A DNA stretch of 64,000 nucleotides from Alteromonas hispanica (GTDB lineage: Bacteria > Pseudomonadota > Gammaproteobacteria > Enterobacterales > Alteromonadaceae). The notes under the pieces were generated by a model. That model saw only the letters and a list, made by a program, of their open reading frames with translations, was not told the DNA's origin and made no database searches. Positions 48,979 to 58,381 of this stretch are shown in pieces (position 1 is the first letter of the stretch; every line of letters starts with the position of its first letter). The stretch spans positions 310,001 to 374,000 of the forward strand of contig NZ_JAAAWP010000003.1 of NCBI RefSeq assembly GCF_010500915.1. The letters run 5' to 3'. Made by a program: the position numbers and the translations under genes.

Positions 48979-49090
48979 CTTTAGGTGCCTAGATCTTTAG
49001 GAGCGCGGGCCTTTAGTAGCTTGGATCTCTAGGAGCACGGACTTTTAGGAGCACGGGCCTTTAGGATCTGAGCTCCTTAAATGCTTAGAC
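48979..49090. repeat. Tandem array of seven imperfect 16-bp repeats
   Basis: Contiguous 16-bp units, starting with CTTTAGG-type sequence: 48979, 48995, 49011, 49027, 49043, 49059 and 49075. Typical unit CTTTAGGAGCACGGGC. Ends alternate, for example GAT, GGC, GAT, GAC, GGC, suggesting a 32-bp higher-order period. A further degenerate unit may precede at 48964. The array lies 119 bp before ompR and after DUF2855. No known repeat family. Confidence 0.85.
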
Positions 49091-49208
49091 CCTTTTTATC
49101 GGTTAGACACTATTTGTAACAAACCCCCTCCTCATTTTACATTTTCTTGCTTTTGTATTTATCGCCTTGTGGTTATAGTGAAACAAAAGTATTACCAAGA
49201 GTATGATC

Positions 49209-49931
49209 ATGGGTCAGGAAACCTCAAAGATTCTCGTTGTCGATGACGATATGCGCCTTAGAAGCCTATTAGAGCGCTATTTACTAGAGCAAGACTATCA
49301 AGTCCGAAGTGCCGCAAATGCCGAGCAAATGGACAGATTATTAGAACGCGAAAACTTTCATCTGATGGTGCTAGATCTTATGTTACCTGGCGAAGACGGC
49401 CTTTCTATTTGTCGTCGTTTACGTCAAACAGGTAATGACATACCTATTATCATGCTTACCGCCAAAGGTGATGAAGTAGACCGTATTATTGGTTTAGAAA
49501 TGGGTGCCGACGATTACCTTCCGAAGCCTTTCAACCCTAGAGAGTTGCTTGCACGAGCCAAGGCAGTTTTACGAAGACGCAGCAGTGAAGCACCGGGTGC
49601 ACCGTCAAAAGATGTGCAGATTGTTGAGTTTGGTAATTACACATTAAATTTAGCGACTCGAGAAATGACATCTGGCAGTACGCCTTTAACGCTAACTAGC
49701 GGCGAATTTGCGGTGCTTAAATCGTTAGTTACTCACCCGCGAGAGCCGCTTTCTCGAGATAAACTTATGAACCTCGCTAGGGGTCGAGACTATAGCGCGC
49801 TTGAGCGTAGCATTGATGTGCAGGTATCTCGCTTGCGCAGAATGCTAGAAGAAGATCCAGCCAACCCTCGCTATATTCAAACCGTGTGGGGTTTAGGTTA
49901 CGTATTTGTGCCCGATGGCGAGCAAGTATAG
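49209..49931 (+). CDS. ompR: Response regulator OmpR
   Basis: 240 residues from the ATG at 49209, where the AAGAG site lies eight bases upstream; a methionine two codons earlier is too close. Nearly identical in outline to E. coli OmpR: KILVVDDDMRLRSLLERYL, D56 in LDLMLPGEDGLS, PKPFNPRELLARA, and the DNA-binding part GEFAVLKSLVTHPREPLSRDKLMNLARG ending GLGYVFVPDG. Osmotic and envelope regulation, with envZ 31 bp downstream. Confidence 0.97.
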   Translation: MGQETSKILVVDDDMRLRSLLERYLLEQDYQVRSAANAEQMDRLLERENFHLMVLDLMLPGEDGLSICRRLRQTGNDIPIIMLTAKGDEVDRIIGLEMGADDYLPKPFNPRELLARAKAVLRRRSSEAPGAPSKDVQIVEFGNYTLNLATREMTSGSTPLTLTSGEFAVLKSLVTHPREPLSRDKLMNLARGRDYSALERSIDVQVSRLRRMLEEDPANPRYIQTVWGLGYVFVPDGEQV

Positions 49932-49962
49932 TGTTAATGTGAGACGTTAATGTGAGACAAGC

Positions 49963-51288
49963 ATGCGTATAACGCCAAAAAGTGCTTTTGGACAAACTGT
50001 CTTATTGATTGGTGTTTTGCTGCTAATTAATCAAATAGTGTCGTACATTTCCGTTACTTACTATTTTATACAGCCAAGCTATCAACAAATTAATAGTTTA
50101 TTAGCGACACAAGTAAAGTCGGTATTAGCTAACGACTTATTGGTAAGCAATCAAGACACTCGCACAGCCTATTACAAAGACACGCAAGTTAATGTATTCG
50201 ATGAAAGCGTAGCGCGAAAAAATGGGTTAGACACAGCTGTTTACTATGGCTTCATGTCTTCTCAAATTAGTGAAAGCATTAATCAACTTGCCGACGTTCG
50301 CATAAGCACCGAGTCGCAAGCCAGTGATGAAAGCGCTCCCTATACCGTGTGGATTTCTCTTAATCGCTACCCTGACACTTGGATATCCATTCCCATTTCA
50401 GGGTTAAATGAAGCCAACATTTCTCCTCTTACGATGTATTTAATGGTGATAGGTATTTTGAGCGTTGCCGGTGGATGGTTATTTGTAGGACGAATGACAC
50501 GGCCGCTATCAGCATTACAAAAAGCGGCTATTGCGGTAGGTAAAGGCGAACATCCTTCTCCTTTGCCTGAACAAGGCAGCACTGAAATGATTCAGGTTAC
50601 CCGGGCGTTTAATCGCATGAATCAGGGTATCAAGCAGCTCGAAACTGATAGAAATGTGATGACAGCCGGAATCTCCCACGACCTAAGAACGCCGCTAACC
50701 CGTATCAGGCTTGCCTCGGAGATGCTGCCAGAAGATCAGGACTGGATTAAAGACGGCATTGTGAACGACATTGAAGATATGAATGCCATTATCGATCAAT
50801 TTATCGATTATGCCCGTTATGACACTGAAGAAGTTACCCAAGAAACCGATTTAAACTCTATTATTGCCGACCTTGTTCAGGCAAGACAGCTTGACGAGAA
50901 GCATCATATAGAGCTTCAGCTAAACTCGCTCCCAATGCTCCCTTTAAGAAGAGTCGCGATGAAAAGGGTTATCGATAACCTGATTGAAAATGCATTCAAA
51001 TACGGTTCTGACGACATCGCCATTAGCAGCTTTTACAACCGCCATGAGAAGCGCGTGTATTGCAAAGTAAGAGACTTTGGTCAAGGTATTCCACATGCCG
51101 ATTTAGACAATGTATTTTTACCCTTTGCTCAAGGTGATAAGGCGCGGAACTCATCAGGCTCCGGCCTTGGGCTGGCTATTATTAGGCGAATCATTGAAGC
51201 CCACCACGGCGAGGTTTCCCTGCGCAATCATCCACAGCAAGGCCTAGTCGCCGAATTTTTCATTCCCTTTTCACCAGTAAAAGGTTAA
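49963..51288 (+). CDS. envZ: Sensor histidine kinase EnvZ
   Basis: 441 residues. Membrane segments near 12-35 and 155-175, a periplasmic loop, HAMP, and a HisKA domain with H239 in [18 protein letters not shown]. The C-terminal ATPase has N box [17 protein letters not shown] and GSGLGLAI. It phosphorylates OmpR. Part of the ompR-envZ operon, with pckA normally near in enterics; here a GH31 gene lies between. Confidence 0.96.
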   Translation: MRITPKSAFGQTVLLIGVLLLINQIVSYISVTYYFIQPSYQQINSLLATQVKSVLANDLLVSNQDTRTAYYKDTQVNVFDESVARKNGLDTAVYYGFMSSQISESINQLADVRISTESQASDESAPYTVWISLNRYPDTWISIPISGLNEANISPLTMYLMVIGILSVAGGWLFVGRMTRPLSALQKAAIAVGKGEHPSPLPEQGSTEMIQVTRAFNRMNQGIKQLETDRNVMTAGISHDLRTPLTRIRLASEMLPEDQDWIKDGIVNDIEDMNAIIDQFIDYARYDTEEVTQETDLNSIIADLVQARQLDEKHHIELQLNSLPMLPLRRVAMKRVIDNLIENAFKYGSDDIAISSFYNRHEKRVYCKVRDFGQGIPHADLDNVFLPFAQGDKARNSSGSGLGLAIIRRIIEAHHGEVSLRNHPQQGLVAEFFIPFSPVKG

Positions 51289-51314
51289 CCCAGTACATCA
51301 ATGCTGGCTTAGAC

Positions 51315-53729
51315 TTAGTTTATCGTAATATCAACAGCTTGCTGGTAGGTATATGGCACTGTGAACGTGAGCGTTTGCTTTTTCTCGTTCCAGTTAAAAT
51401 TGGTGTTTCTACCATTGACACGCAAGGTTTTAGGCGCGTCTTCAAAACCGTGAACTACCCACAAAAATTCGCGCTGCTGTGGCATACCAATGTAGCTACC
51501 ATCACTGTTTATCGACACCATTACGCTACTATTTCCTCTGCGCAAGGCTTTAAACTCGATAGTAGCAAAGGTGTTTTTGTCGACTGAATAGGGGCTTTTA
51601 CCGTTATCCTCGTAAAGCGTATAGCCTGAAGACGCAACTGAATTGTCAAACCAGTAATGCATGGTTAAGCGTGAAGGGTCGTAATCTTCGGTGCGGCTCA
51701 ATCCTTCTGACATAGGGATAAAGCTGCCCGCTTTTACCCATACGGGAAAGTTGTCGTCCAGCAGAGGATACGTCACCTCTTGGTCGCCAACGAAGCGCTC
51801 GCCTGAGAAAAAGTCGAACCATACGCCCTCTGGTAATAATGCATTCCACTGAGACTGCTTGGGCTGCGTGACTGGCGACACCAACAGTGCATCGCCCCAC
51901 ATATAGCTGTCGGCATGATTAAACCATTTATCATCAGAGTAAACGTACGAGAGAGGACGCATTAACGGCGAACCGCTTAATGCATTTTCAAACGCTAACC
52001 CATAATTGTACGGCAACATGGCGTAACGTAACTTTATAAACTCTCTTACAATAGACTTTACCGGATCGGGGTGGAAAATAGGCTCAGGCGCAATACTGTC
52101 TTGAGCATGCGGCCTGAAAACAGGGGTGAAGGCACCAAACTGTAACCAACGCGTGTAAAGTTCTGGGTCGAAGGCATCGCCTCCTGCAAAGCCACCTAGG
52201 TCAGAATGTGTGTACGCCAGACCAAAAATACTCATTTGTAGTGCCAACTCTACCTGAGGCGCGAGTCCTCCCCAACTTCTGCTTACATCACCAGTCCATG
52301 GCACCATTCCGTATCGCTGACTACCAATAAACCCAGAGCGCATGAGCACAAACGGACGGGTTTCTGGCTGTAGCTTTCGCAAATTGCTATAAACCAACTT
52401 TGCCCATTGGTGCCCATAACCGTTATGTAATGCTTTCGCTCGTACCGGTTTAGAATCCCATAGGTGAATGCTGTCATCTGGGTGTACTTCTGGTTCGCCT
52501 AAATCTCCCCACCAGCCTGCTACGCCCTGAGCAGCAAGCTTTTCGTAGAACTGCCAAAACCAGTCTTGGCCTGCCTCGCTAAATACATCTACAAGCCCGG
52601 TATTACCAAAATAGAAATCGAACGTGTAAGGCGCTCCATCCGCTTTTTTTACCAAGGCGTCGTTTAATACCGCACTTTCCCATTGTGCTGAAGAAGTGAG
52701 GATAAAAGGCTCTGTTATAAGCACAGTTTTTACATCTTGCTGTTTTAGCTGCGCTATCATTTGCTCAGGTTCTGGAAACGCAGCATTATCCCACTGTAAA
52801 TTTCCCATATGGCCTTTAACGTCTTTACCAAACCAGTAAAGGTCCAGCACCACAGCGTCGACAGGAATATCTTGCTGATTAAACGCGCCAACTACATCTA
52901 TTACCTCTTGCTGACTTTTATAGCCAAACCGAGAGGCAAAATTTCCCAACAGCCATCTTGGCGGCAACGGCTGCTTGCCCGTTAGCGAAACCGTTTTTTG
53001 CACCGTATCGGCCACACTTTCACCAAGCACTATTACATAGCTAGCCCTACCGCCGTCAGCTTGAAACAACAACTCATTGGTATTGCTTGCACCAATGTCT
53101 AGGGTTCCCGACGCGGTATTATCAAAAAGAACGGCATAGTGCTTAGAAGACATCACAGCAGACAAACCAAAATACATCTGACTTGACGATGTGGTGTAGC
53201 CGTAATGTGCTTTGTTATAAAGCGGCATCTGCTGGCCACGACGATCCATACCTAAAACGCGCTGCCCCCCGCCATAAATTTTTTCTGAATCATCTAAGGA
53301 AAACGACGCTGAAATTCTTTCGCCTTGCACTGACAGGCCTTTTTGCTCTTTCACCACTTGCTTCCCGTTCATAAGATAAGTCATGCGATGGGAGGCTTTA
53401 TCAATATTGACGGTAGCATTTTGCCAGTTCAACGAAATAGTTGTAGGGGTGTCCTCTACAGTAGGGTTGATATCTTCGCCTATAGTAGAGTGAACTAACG
53501 CCATACTTGGCAAATTAGCATATGCTTTGCCACTATCGTCGGTTTTAAGGGTAACCACAAAGCTGTTTGTTGCCGTAACAGACACGGTAAAGTCGCTTGT
53601 GTCGGTATTCACATGCAGCGTATTTCCCTTTAACACATAGCCAACTATTTCAGCGTGTATTAACGAGCTAAAAAAGGCTGATAACGAAGCTAAAAGCAAA
53701 AACGGCTTGGTGGATCTCAACATTTTCAA
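51315..53729 (-). CDS. Glycoside hydrolase family 31 (alpha-glucosidase or transglucosidase type)
   Basis: 804 residues with a signal peptide (1 to about 26, ending SSLIHAEI). N-terminal beta domain to about 250, then the GH31 barrel. Catalytic nucleophile D409 (GWWGDLGEPE) and acid/base D481 (WTGDVS) are in the right order; VVLDLYWFGKD starts the barrel. C-terminal beta domains follow. The sequence resembles the oligosaccharide-glucosyltransferase or alpha-glucosidase branch; exact specificity cannot be read. Exported, so it probably degrades alpha-glucans in the periplasm or outer membrane. Convergent with envZ. Confidence 0.9.
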   Translation of the reverse strand: MKMLRSTKPFLLLASLSAFFSSLIHAEIVGYVLKGNTLHVNTDTSDFTVSVTATNSFVVTLKTDDSGKAYANLPSMALVHSTIGEDINPTVEDTPTTISLNWQNATVNIDKASHRMTYLMNGKQVVKEQKGLSVQGERISASFSLDDSEKIYGGGQRVLGMDRRGQQMPLYNKAHYGYTTSSSQMYFGLSAVMSSKHYAVLFDNTASGTLDIGASNTNELLFQADGGRASYVIVLGESVADTVQKTVSLTGKQPLPPRWLLGNFASRFGYKSQQEVIDVVGAFNQQDIPVDAVVLDLYWFGKDVKGHMGNLQWDNAAFPEPEQMIAQLKQQDVKTVLITEPFILTSSAQWESAVLNDALVKKADGAPYTFDFYFGNTGLVDVFSEAGQDWFWQFYEKLAAQGVAGWWGDLGEPEVHPDDSIHLWDSKPVRAKALHNGYGHQWAKLVYSNLRKLQPETRPFVLMRSGFIGSQRYGMVPWTGDVSRSWGGLAPQVELALQMSIFGLAYTHSDLGGFAGGDAFDPELYTRWLQFGAFTPVFRPHAQDSIAPEPIFHPDPVKSIVREFIKLRYAMLPYNYGLAFENALSGSPLMRPLSYVYSDDKWFNHADSYMWGDALLVSPVTQPKQSQWNALLPEGVWFDFFSGERFVGDQEVTYPLLDDNFPVWVKAGSFIPMSEGLSRTEDYDPSRLTMHYWFDNSVASSGYTLYEDNGKSPYSVDKNTFATIEFKALRRGNSSVMVSINSDGSYIGMPQQREFLWVVHGFEDAPKTLRVNGRNTNFNWNEKKQTLTFTVPYTYQQAVDITIN

Positions 53730-53876
53730 ACCTTAAAAAGTGTAAGTGCATGGTACAAGCTCGGTGCAGGGTAAAAGACCGTTTGCCTACGCACTAAAAA
53801 GTCAGTGGAATATTGATGATACCGAGGCCGAATACCAAACAAAATAAACATACGTATTCATAATGTAAAAATTGTT

Positions 53877-53904
53877 AAAAAAAAGCCCACGGCTATGCGT
53901 GGGC
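53877..53904 (-). terminator. Terminator after pckA
   Basis: On the minus strand GCCCACG (53904 to 53898) and CGTGGGC (53891 to 53885) form a 7-bp stem with a 6-base loop, followed by eight T (A run 53877-53884 on the plus strand). Intrinsic terminator 75 bp after the pckA stop. Confidence 0.9.
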
Positions 53905-53979
53905 TTGGCGTTTCTGTTTGCTACTGCTCTAAGCTAGTTCTGTTAACTAACTTTTTTCACATGAGAAATCTTAACCGTA

Positions 53980-55542
53980 TCAGTTTCCTGGACCGGCCTT
54001 AACGATTGCATCACTCACATCGTATTTTTCAAAGTTTTGCTGGAAGTCATTTACTAAATTAGCCGCAAATTCTTCGTAGCGTGCTTTATCTTCCCACGTA
54101 TTCTTAGGGACAAGTAGGTTTGTATCAACACCAGGAACTGCAACAGGAACATCCAGATTCAGTCCATCAATGTGCTGAGTTTCAACATTTTCAAGTTCAC
54201 CCGAGACAATGGCGTCGATAATGGCGCGAGTAGTGGGTATATCGAAACGGCTTCCTGTTCCGTATGGCCCGCCAGTCCAGCCCGTATTCACCAAGAACAC
54301 TTTTGCACCAAACGATTTCACGCGCTTTATTAGCAGTTCTGCATAAACGCTTGCAGGACGGGGGAAGAAGGGCGCGCCGAAACACGTAGAAAATGTAGAT
54401 TCGATATCGCTTGTAGAACCGATTTCCGTAGAGCCCACTTTCGCAGTGTAACCACTGAGGAAATGATAGGCAGCAGCCTCTTCACTCAACACAGATACTG
54501 GAGGTAATACGCCGCTAACATCACAGGTAAGAAAAACTACAGAGCGTGGCTCACCACCTCTATTTTGTTCAACGCGCTTTTCAATGTGCTCTAGCGGGTA
54601 AGCGGCACGCGAGTTTTGAGTAAGCGATGTATCTGTATAAACCGGTGTGCGTGTTTCATCAAGCACAACGTTTTCTAAAATGGTACCAAATTTGATTGCA
54701 TCCCAAATTACCGGCTCATTTTTTTGCGACAGATCGATGCATTTTGCATAGCATCCACCCTCAATGTTAAATACGCTGCCCGGAGCCCAGCCGTGCTCGT
54801 CATCGCCAATAAGGAAGCGCTTTGGATCGGCAGACAATGTGGTTTTTCCCGTGCCTGACAAACCGAAGAATAAAGTAACATCGCCTTCTTCACCCACGTT
54901 TGCCGAACAGTGCATAGGCAGAACATCTTTTGCAGGTAGCAGGAAGTTTTGTACCGAGAACATCGCTTTTTTCATTTCGCCGGCATAACGCATGCCCGCG
55001 ATCAACACGCGTTTTTTCGCAAAGTTGATAATTACGGTGCCATCGCTGTTCGTACCATCACGCTCTGGCACGCACTCAAACCCAGGTACATTGAGTATTT
55101 GCCAAGGCTGCTCGTCTCTTGTGTTCCACTGCTCTGGAATAATGAATAAGTTGCGGGCAAATACATGCTGCCATGCAGTCTGCGTACGAACCTCTAGAGG
55201 TATCGCGTGCTCTGGATCTGAACCTACCTGCAAATGCGATAAAAAGTGCTCTTGTGATGATAGAAATGCGTCAACGCGGTCCCATAATGCATCGAACTTA
55301 TCTACGTCGAAGGGCTTGTTCACTTTACCCCAATCGATTTCATTCTCGCTTGAAGGCTCTTTAACAATAAATCTGTCGTTAGGAGAACGCCCTGTTCGCT
55401 TACCCGTTTCAACAACAAGCGCGCCATTCTTATCGAGAACGCCTTCGCCACGTTCAAGGGCTCGCTGAATAAGCTCGGCAGAGGTCAGGTTAGTGAGAGG
55501 TGTAACTTTCAGATCCGTTTGAATTGATGCAGCAGCAGTCAT
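53980..55542 (-). CDS. pckA: Phosphoenolpyruvate carboxykinase (ATP)
   Basis: Converts oxaloacetate and ATP to phosphoenolpyruvate, CO2 and ADP; the key step of gluconeogenesis. 520 residues, full length. Motifs: [16 protein letters not shown], the P-loop [34 protein letters not shown], and [18 protein letters not shown]. Neighbour of hslO as in enterics. The upstream region contains a 13-bp inverted repeat that could be a control site. Confidence 0.98.
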   Translation of the reverse strand: MTAAASIQTDLKVTPLTNLTSAELIQRALERGEGVLDKNGALVVETGKRTGRSPNDRFIVKEPSSENEIDWGKVNKPFDVDKFDALWDRVDAFLSSQEHFLSHLQVGSDPEHAIPLEVRTQTAWQHVFARNLFIIPEQWNTRDEQPWQILNVPGFECVPERDGTNSDGTVIINFAKKRVLIAGMRYAGEMKKAMFSVQNFLLPAKDVLPMHCSANVGEEGDVTLFFGLSGTGKTTLSADPKRFLIGDDEHGWAPGSVFNIEGGCYAKCIDLSQKNEPVIWDAIKFGTILENVVLDETRTPVYTDTSLTQNSRAAYPLEHIEKRVEQNRGGEPRSVVFLTCDVSGVLPPVSVLSEEAAAYHFLSGYTAKVGSTEIGSTSDIESTFSTCFGAPFFPRPASVYAELLIKRVKSFGAKVFLVNTGWTGGPYGTGSRFDIPTTRAIIDAIVSGELENVETQHIDGLNLDVPVAVPGVDTNLLVPKNTWEDKARYEEFAANLVNDFQQNFEKYDVSDAIVKAGPGN

Positions 55543-55844
55543 AGTGGTTACCTTTTATGTAATATTTCAAAACGCCTTACAAAAAAGTACCACCATGACA
55601 AACCCAAAGTAAACAAGGCCTATTGAGACAAAAACCAGAACGAAACCGAATTAAAATGAGTTAACTTTCAAAAATATTGTTATTTAATTACAAAAAAACG
55701 TTTTCCCCGCAAATATAACAATTAAATTGGTATTACCTTCGTTATTTATATTCACTTTTCGCCACTTAACCGTTGGAAAAATTTTGAAAAAAGTTGAGAT
55801 TTACATGCAGAGAAAAAAGCGAGGAAGCAAGTGACTACCAACAT

Positions 55845-55879
55845 ATTGACCAGTGGTCACTTTTTAACCACTGGTCAAT
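55845..55879. repeat. Perfect 13-bp inverted repeat upstream of pckA
   Basis: ATTGACCAGTGGT (55845-55857) is mirrored by ACCACTGGTCAAT (55867-55879), with nine bases between. Each arm is itself nearly palindromic (TGACCA-G-TGGTCA). There is no T run on the strand that would serve hslO, so it may be a pair of operator sites or a poor terminator. Lies about 300 bp before the pckA start in a 368-bp gap. Confidence 0.6.
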
Positions 55880-55910
55880 TGCAGTACAATTTAAGAGACT
55901 TCTAAACCGT

Positions 55911-56810
55911 TTACTGATTCGTAGAGGGGCTATCAAAATTGCCATTGTGGATAGCTTCCACATCAATCCTGTCGAATCGGTACTCAACATGGCAATATTG
56001 ACAGTTCATTTTTACCGCCCCTTCTTCCTCGATAATAGAAATAAGCTCTGCTTTTTCTACATGTCGAAGTGCTTCTGCGCTGCGTTCTTTTGAACAGGTG
56101 CACGCAAATGATACTGGTTTCGGCTGATACACTTCTACCTCTTCCTGGTGATACAGGCGGTAGAGTATTTCTTCAACTGACAGCGTGAACATTTCCTCTT
56201 CTTTTAACGTTTCCGTTAATTTACTGATGTGCTCAAAGTCGTTGGCAGCTGACACATCTGTTGCACCGGCCTCGGCTGGCAATACTTGCAGCAAAACACC
56301 GGCTGCTTTTGCATTTTGCGCATCTTGAAGGTCTGTCATTAGCTGAACTTTTGTAGCAAGCTGTTCAGATTGCTGAAAGTAGCCTTCTATACATTCTGCC
56401 AAACTGGGTTTATCAAGTGCTACCACGCCTTGGTATCGCTCACCTTCATCTGGTGTAATGGTAATCACTAATACCGCTTGAGTGAGTAATTCAGAAAAGC
56501 TAGTTGGCAACGTAGCTAGAGTCTCATCCCAGCGCGCAACACCACGAAGGGTTTGATTGTGTGTCGCATTCACTACCGCGTAACTTACTGGCCCTTTGCT
56601 TTGTACCTGTAGCGCAATTTCACCTTCAAACTTTAATGTTGCGGTGAGTAATGAGGTTGCCGCCGCCATTTCACAAAGCAATTGTTGAATCTGAACGGGG
56701 TACTCGTAGCTATGTACAATATTTTTTAAGCTGTCGTTAAGACGAACTAGCTCGCCACGCACGTTAGCTTGAGTAAAAAGAAAGCGGTGTAATTGGTCGA
56801 AGTCGCTCAT
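55911..56810 (-). CDS. hslO: Hsp33 redox-regulated chaperone
   Basis: Cytoplasmic holdase that becomes active under oxidative stress when its zinc centre is oxidised. 299 residues, full length. N-terminal domain 1 to about 180 with FTQANVRGELVRL and YPVQIQQLLCEMAAATSLL. The C-terminal redox switch has the four cysteines as CTCS (CxC) and CQYC (CxxC), complete. Next to hslR (21 bp apart) in the typical hslR-hslO order. Confidence 0.97.
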   Translation of the reverse strand: MSDFDQLHRFLFTQANVRGELVRLNDSLKNIVHSYEYPVQIQQLLCEMAAATSLLTATLKFEGEIALQVQSKGPVSYAVVNATHNQTLRGVARWDETLATLPTSFSELLTQAVLVITITPDEGERYQGVVALDKPSLAECIEGYFQQSEQLATKVQLMTDLQDAQNAKAAGVLLQVLPAEAGATDVSAANDFEHISKLTETLKEEEMFTLSVEEILYRLYHQEEVEVYQPKPVSFACTCSKERSAEALRHVEKAELISIIEEEGAVKMNCQYCHVEYRFDRIDVEAIHNGNFDSPSTNQ

Positions 56811-56831
56811 AATAATCCTGTTTACAGCGTG

Positions 56832-57236
56832 TTACTGCTGTTTAAATTTAATAATCTGTCGTCGCTGCTTTTTATCAGGCCTGTGATCGGGTTTCGGGCT
56901 ATGAAAGGCATTGAGCTTTCGCGCCGCCTGGTTTTCTTCACGTTTTGTTACACTTTCAGGTGTTTCTTCGTAAAGTTGCTGTGCCAGCGGTGCACTCAAC
57001 CGTTTATCGCTTACACCCAGCACTTCAATATCGCGATTATCAAAGCCCGAGGGAACTAAAAGCCGTGCACCAACCTCTACGTTTCGGCTTGGTTTAGCCC
57101 GCTGTCCGTTGTAGTGAACTTTACCCGACTGCACCATGTCTCGTGCTATCGCGCGAGTTTTAAAGAACCTTGCAGCCCACAGCCACTTGTCCAGCCTGAC
57201 ATTTTGTGTTGTATTGTTGCTATTCGATTGGTTCAT
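56832..57236 (-). CDS. hslR: Ribosome-associated heat-shock protein Hsp15
   Basis: Binds free 50S ribosomal subunits with a nascent chain and helps recycle them under heat stress. 134 residues. S4-type RNA-binding domain about 12-75: VRLDKWLWAARFFKTRAIARDMVQSGKVHYNGQRAKPS. The C-terminal tail is basic (HRPDKKQRRQIIKFKQQ). Same direction as hslO. Divergent from gspC, with 59 bp between starts. Confidence 0.96.
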   Translation of the reverse strand: MNQSNSNNTTQNVRLDKWLWAARFFKTRAIARDMVQSGKVHYNGQRAKPSRNVEVGARLLVPSGFDNRDIEVLGVSDKRLSAPLAQQLYEETPESVTKREENQAARKLNAFHSPKPDHRPDKKQRRQIIKFKQQ

Positions 57237-57295
57237 ATAATAATTTCGTAACGGTGTTGCTTTAGAGTTGTGACCCTAACCTTTACTAGGCTATT

Positions 57296-58291
57296 ATGGG
57301 TCGCCAAAGCGCGGTTAACCAAAAATTTAACTTAATTTTAAAAAGCAGTACCATCAGTGGCAGCATGACATTCAATAAACCCAATCCACAAACCCTGGTT
57401 GTTTTTGTTAACCAGCATCAAAAACAACTACACACCCTTGTAGTGGTTCTGCTAAGTCTGTATTTAATTGCATTCGCAGCCAAACTTATGTGGCAGATTA
57501 TACCTGAACCACAATTATCTGCGACACCTACCACAGCGCGTATCGCCCCTGTGAGTACGTCGAACGGAAGAAGTGGGGTCAACCTAAGTAAAATACAACA
57601 GCTTAATCTATTTGGAGATGCCGCAGCCGCCCCCAAAGTAGAAACCATCGAAAAAGTAACAGACGCTCCAGAAACTCGCTTGAATTTAACGCTTACTGGG
57701 GTAGTTGCAAGTACGGAAAAAAACTCGGGCACCGCGATTATTGAAAACAGAGGCAGCCAAGCCGTTTATGGTTTAGGTGAAAAAATTGAAGGTACTAATG
57801 CAACGCTTCAGACTGTATATAACGACCGCGTTATAATTAGAAACGGAGTAAGAAATGAAACTCTGATGCTAGACGGTATAGATTATGAAGAAGCTAACCG
57901 CAGGCGAGAACAACTAGCTCGCCAACAGCCTTCACCGGCGCGCAACAACAGTGATGATGAAGAACAAAGACTTAGTGACGAAGCGCTAGAGGCTACCGCT
58001 GCGTTGCGAGACAGCCCCGCTAATTTCACCGACTATATTTCGATATCTCCTAAAATGGAAGACGGCCAATTAATAGGTTATCAAGTAAGTCCCGGCAAAG
58101 AACCTGCGCTGTTTGCGTCGGCGGGTCTTCAATCAGGAGATGTGATTTCACAAATTAACGGTTTAGATCTTACTGATTTACAACAATCGCAGGCGGCGCT
58201 ATCTGAGCTTCGCAATTCGCAATCAATAGAATTAACCATTATTCGCGATGGAAGTTATACCACGCTGTATCTCGACTTGCCTGAGTCATAA
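57296..58291 (+). CDS. gspC: Type II secretion protein GspC
   Basis: Inner-membrane component linking the secretin GspD with the GspEFLM platform. 331 residues: short cytoplasmic N-terminus, membrane segment about 48-70, homology region near 100-180 (LNLTLTGVVASTEKNSGTAIIENRGSQAVYGLGEKI) and a PDZ domain at about 235-331 (SPGKEPALFASAGLQSGDVISQINGLDL). A second start at the methionine at 57365 is possible. First gene of the gsp operon. Confidence 0.94.
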   Translation: MGRQSAVNQKFNLILKSSTISGSMTFNKPNPQTLVVFVNQHQKQLHTLVVVLLSLYLIAFAAKLMWQIIPEPQLSATPTTARIAPVSTSNGRSGVNLSKIQQLNLFGDAAAAPKVETIEKVTDAPETRLNLTLTGVVASTEKNSGTAIIENRGSQAVYGLGEKIEGTNATLQTVYNDRVIIRNGVRNETLMLDGIDYEEANRRREQLARQQPSPARNNSDDEEQRLSDEALEATAALRDSPANFTDYISISPKMEDGQLIGYQVSPGKEPALFASAGLQSGDVISQINGLDLTDLQQSQAALSELRNSQSIELTIIRDGSYTTLYLDLPES

Positions 58292-58381
58292 AACTCTTAT
58301 AACAAACTGACATTATTTGCAGTTAGGCAAGAAGCGTGGCGACAACGGCCATAGGCAGATTAAGAAATAAAGGAAGTTAGA

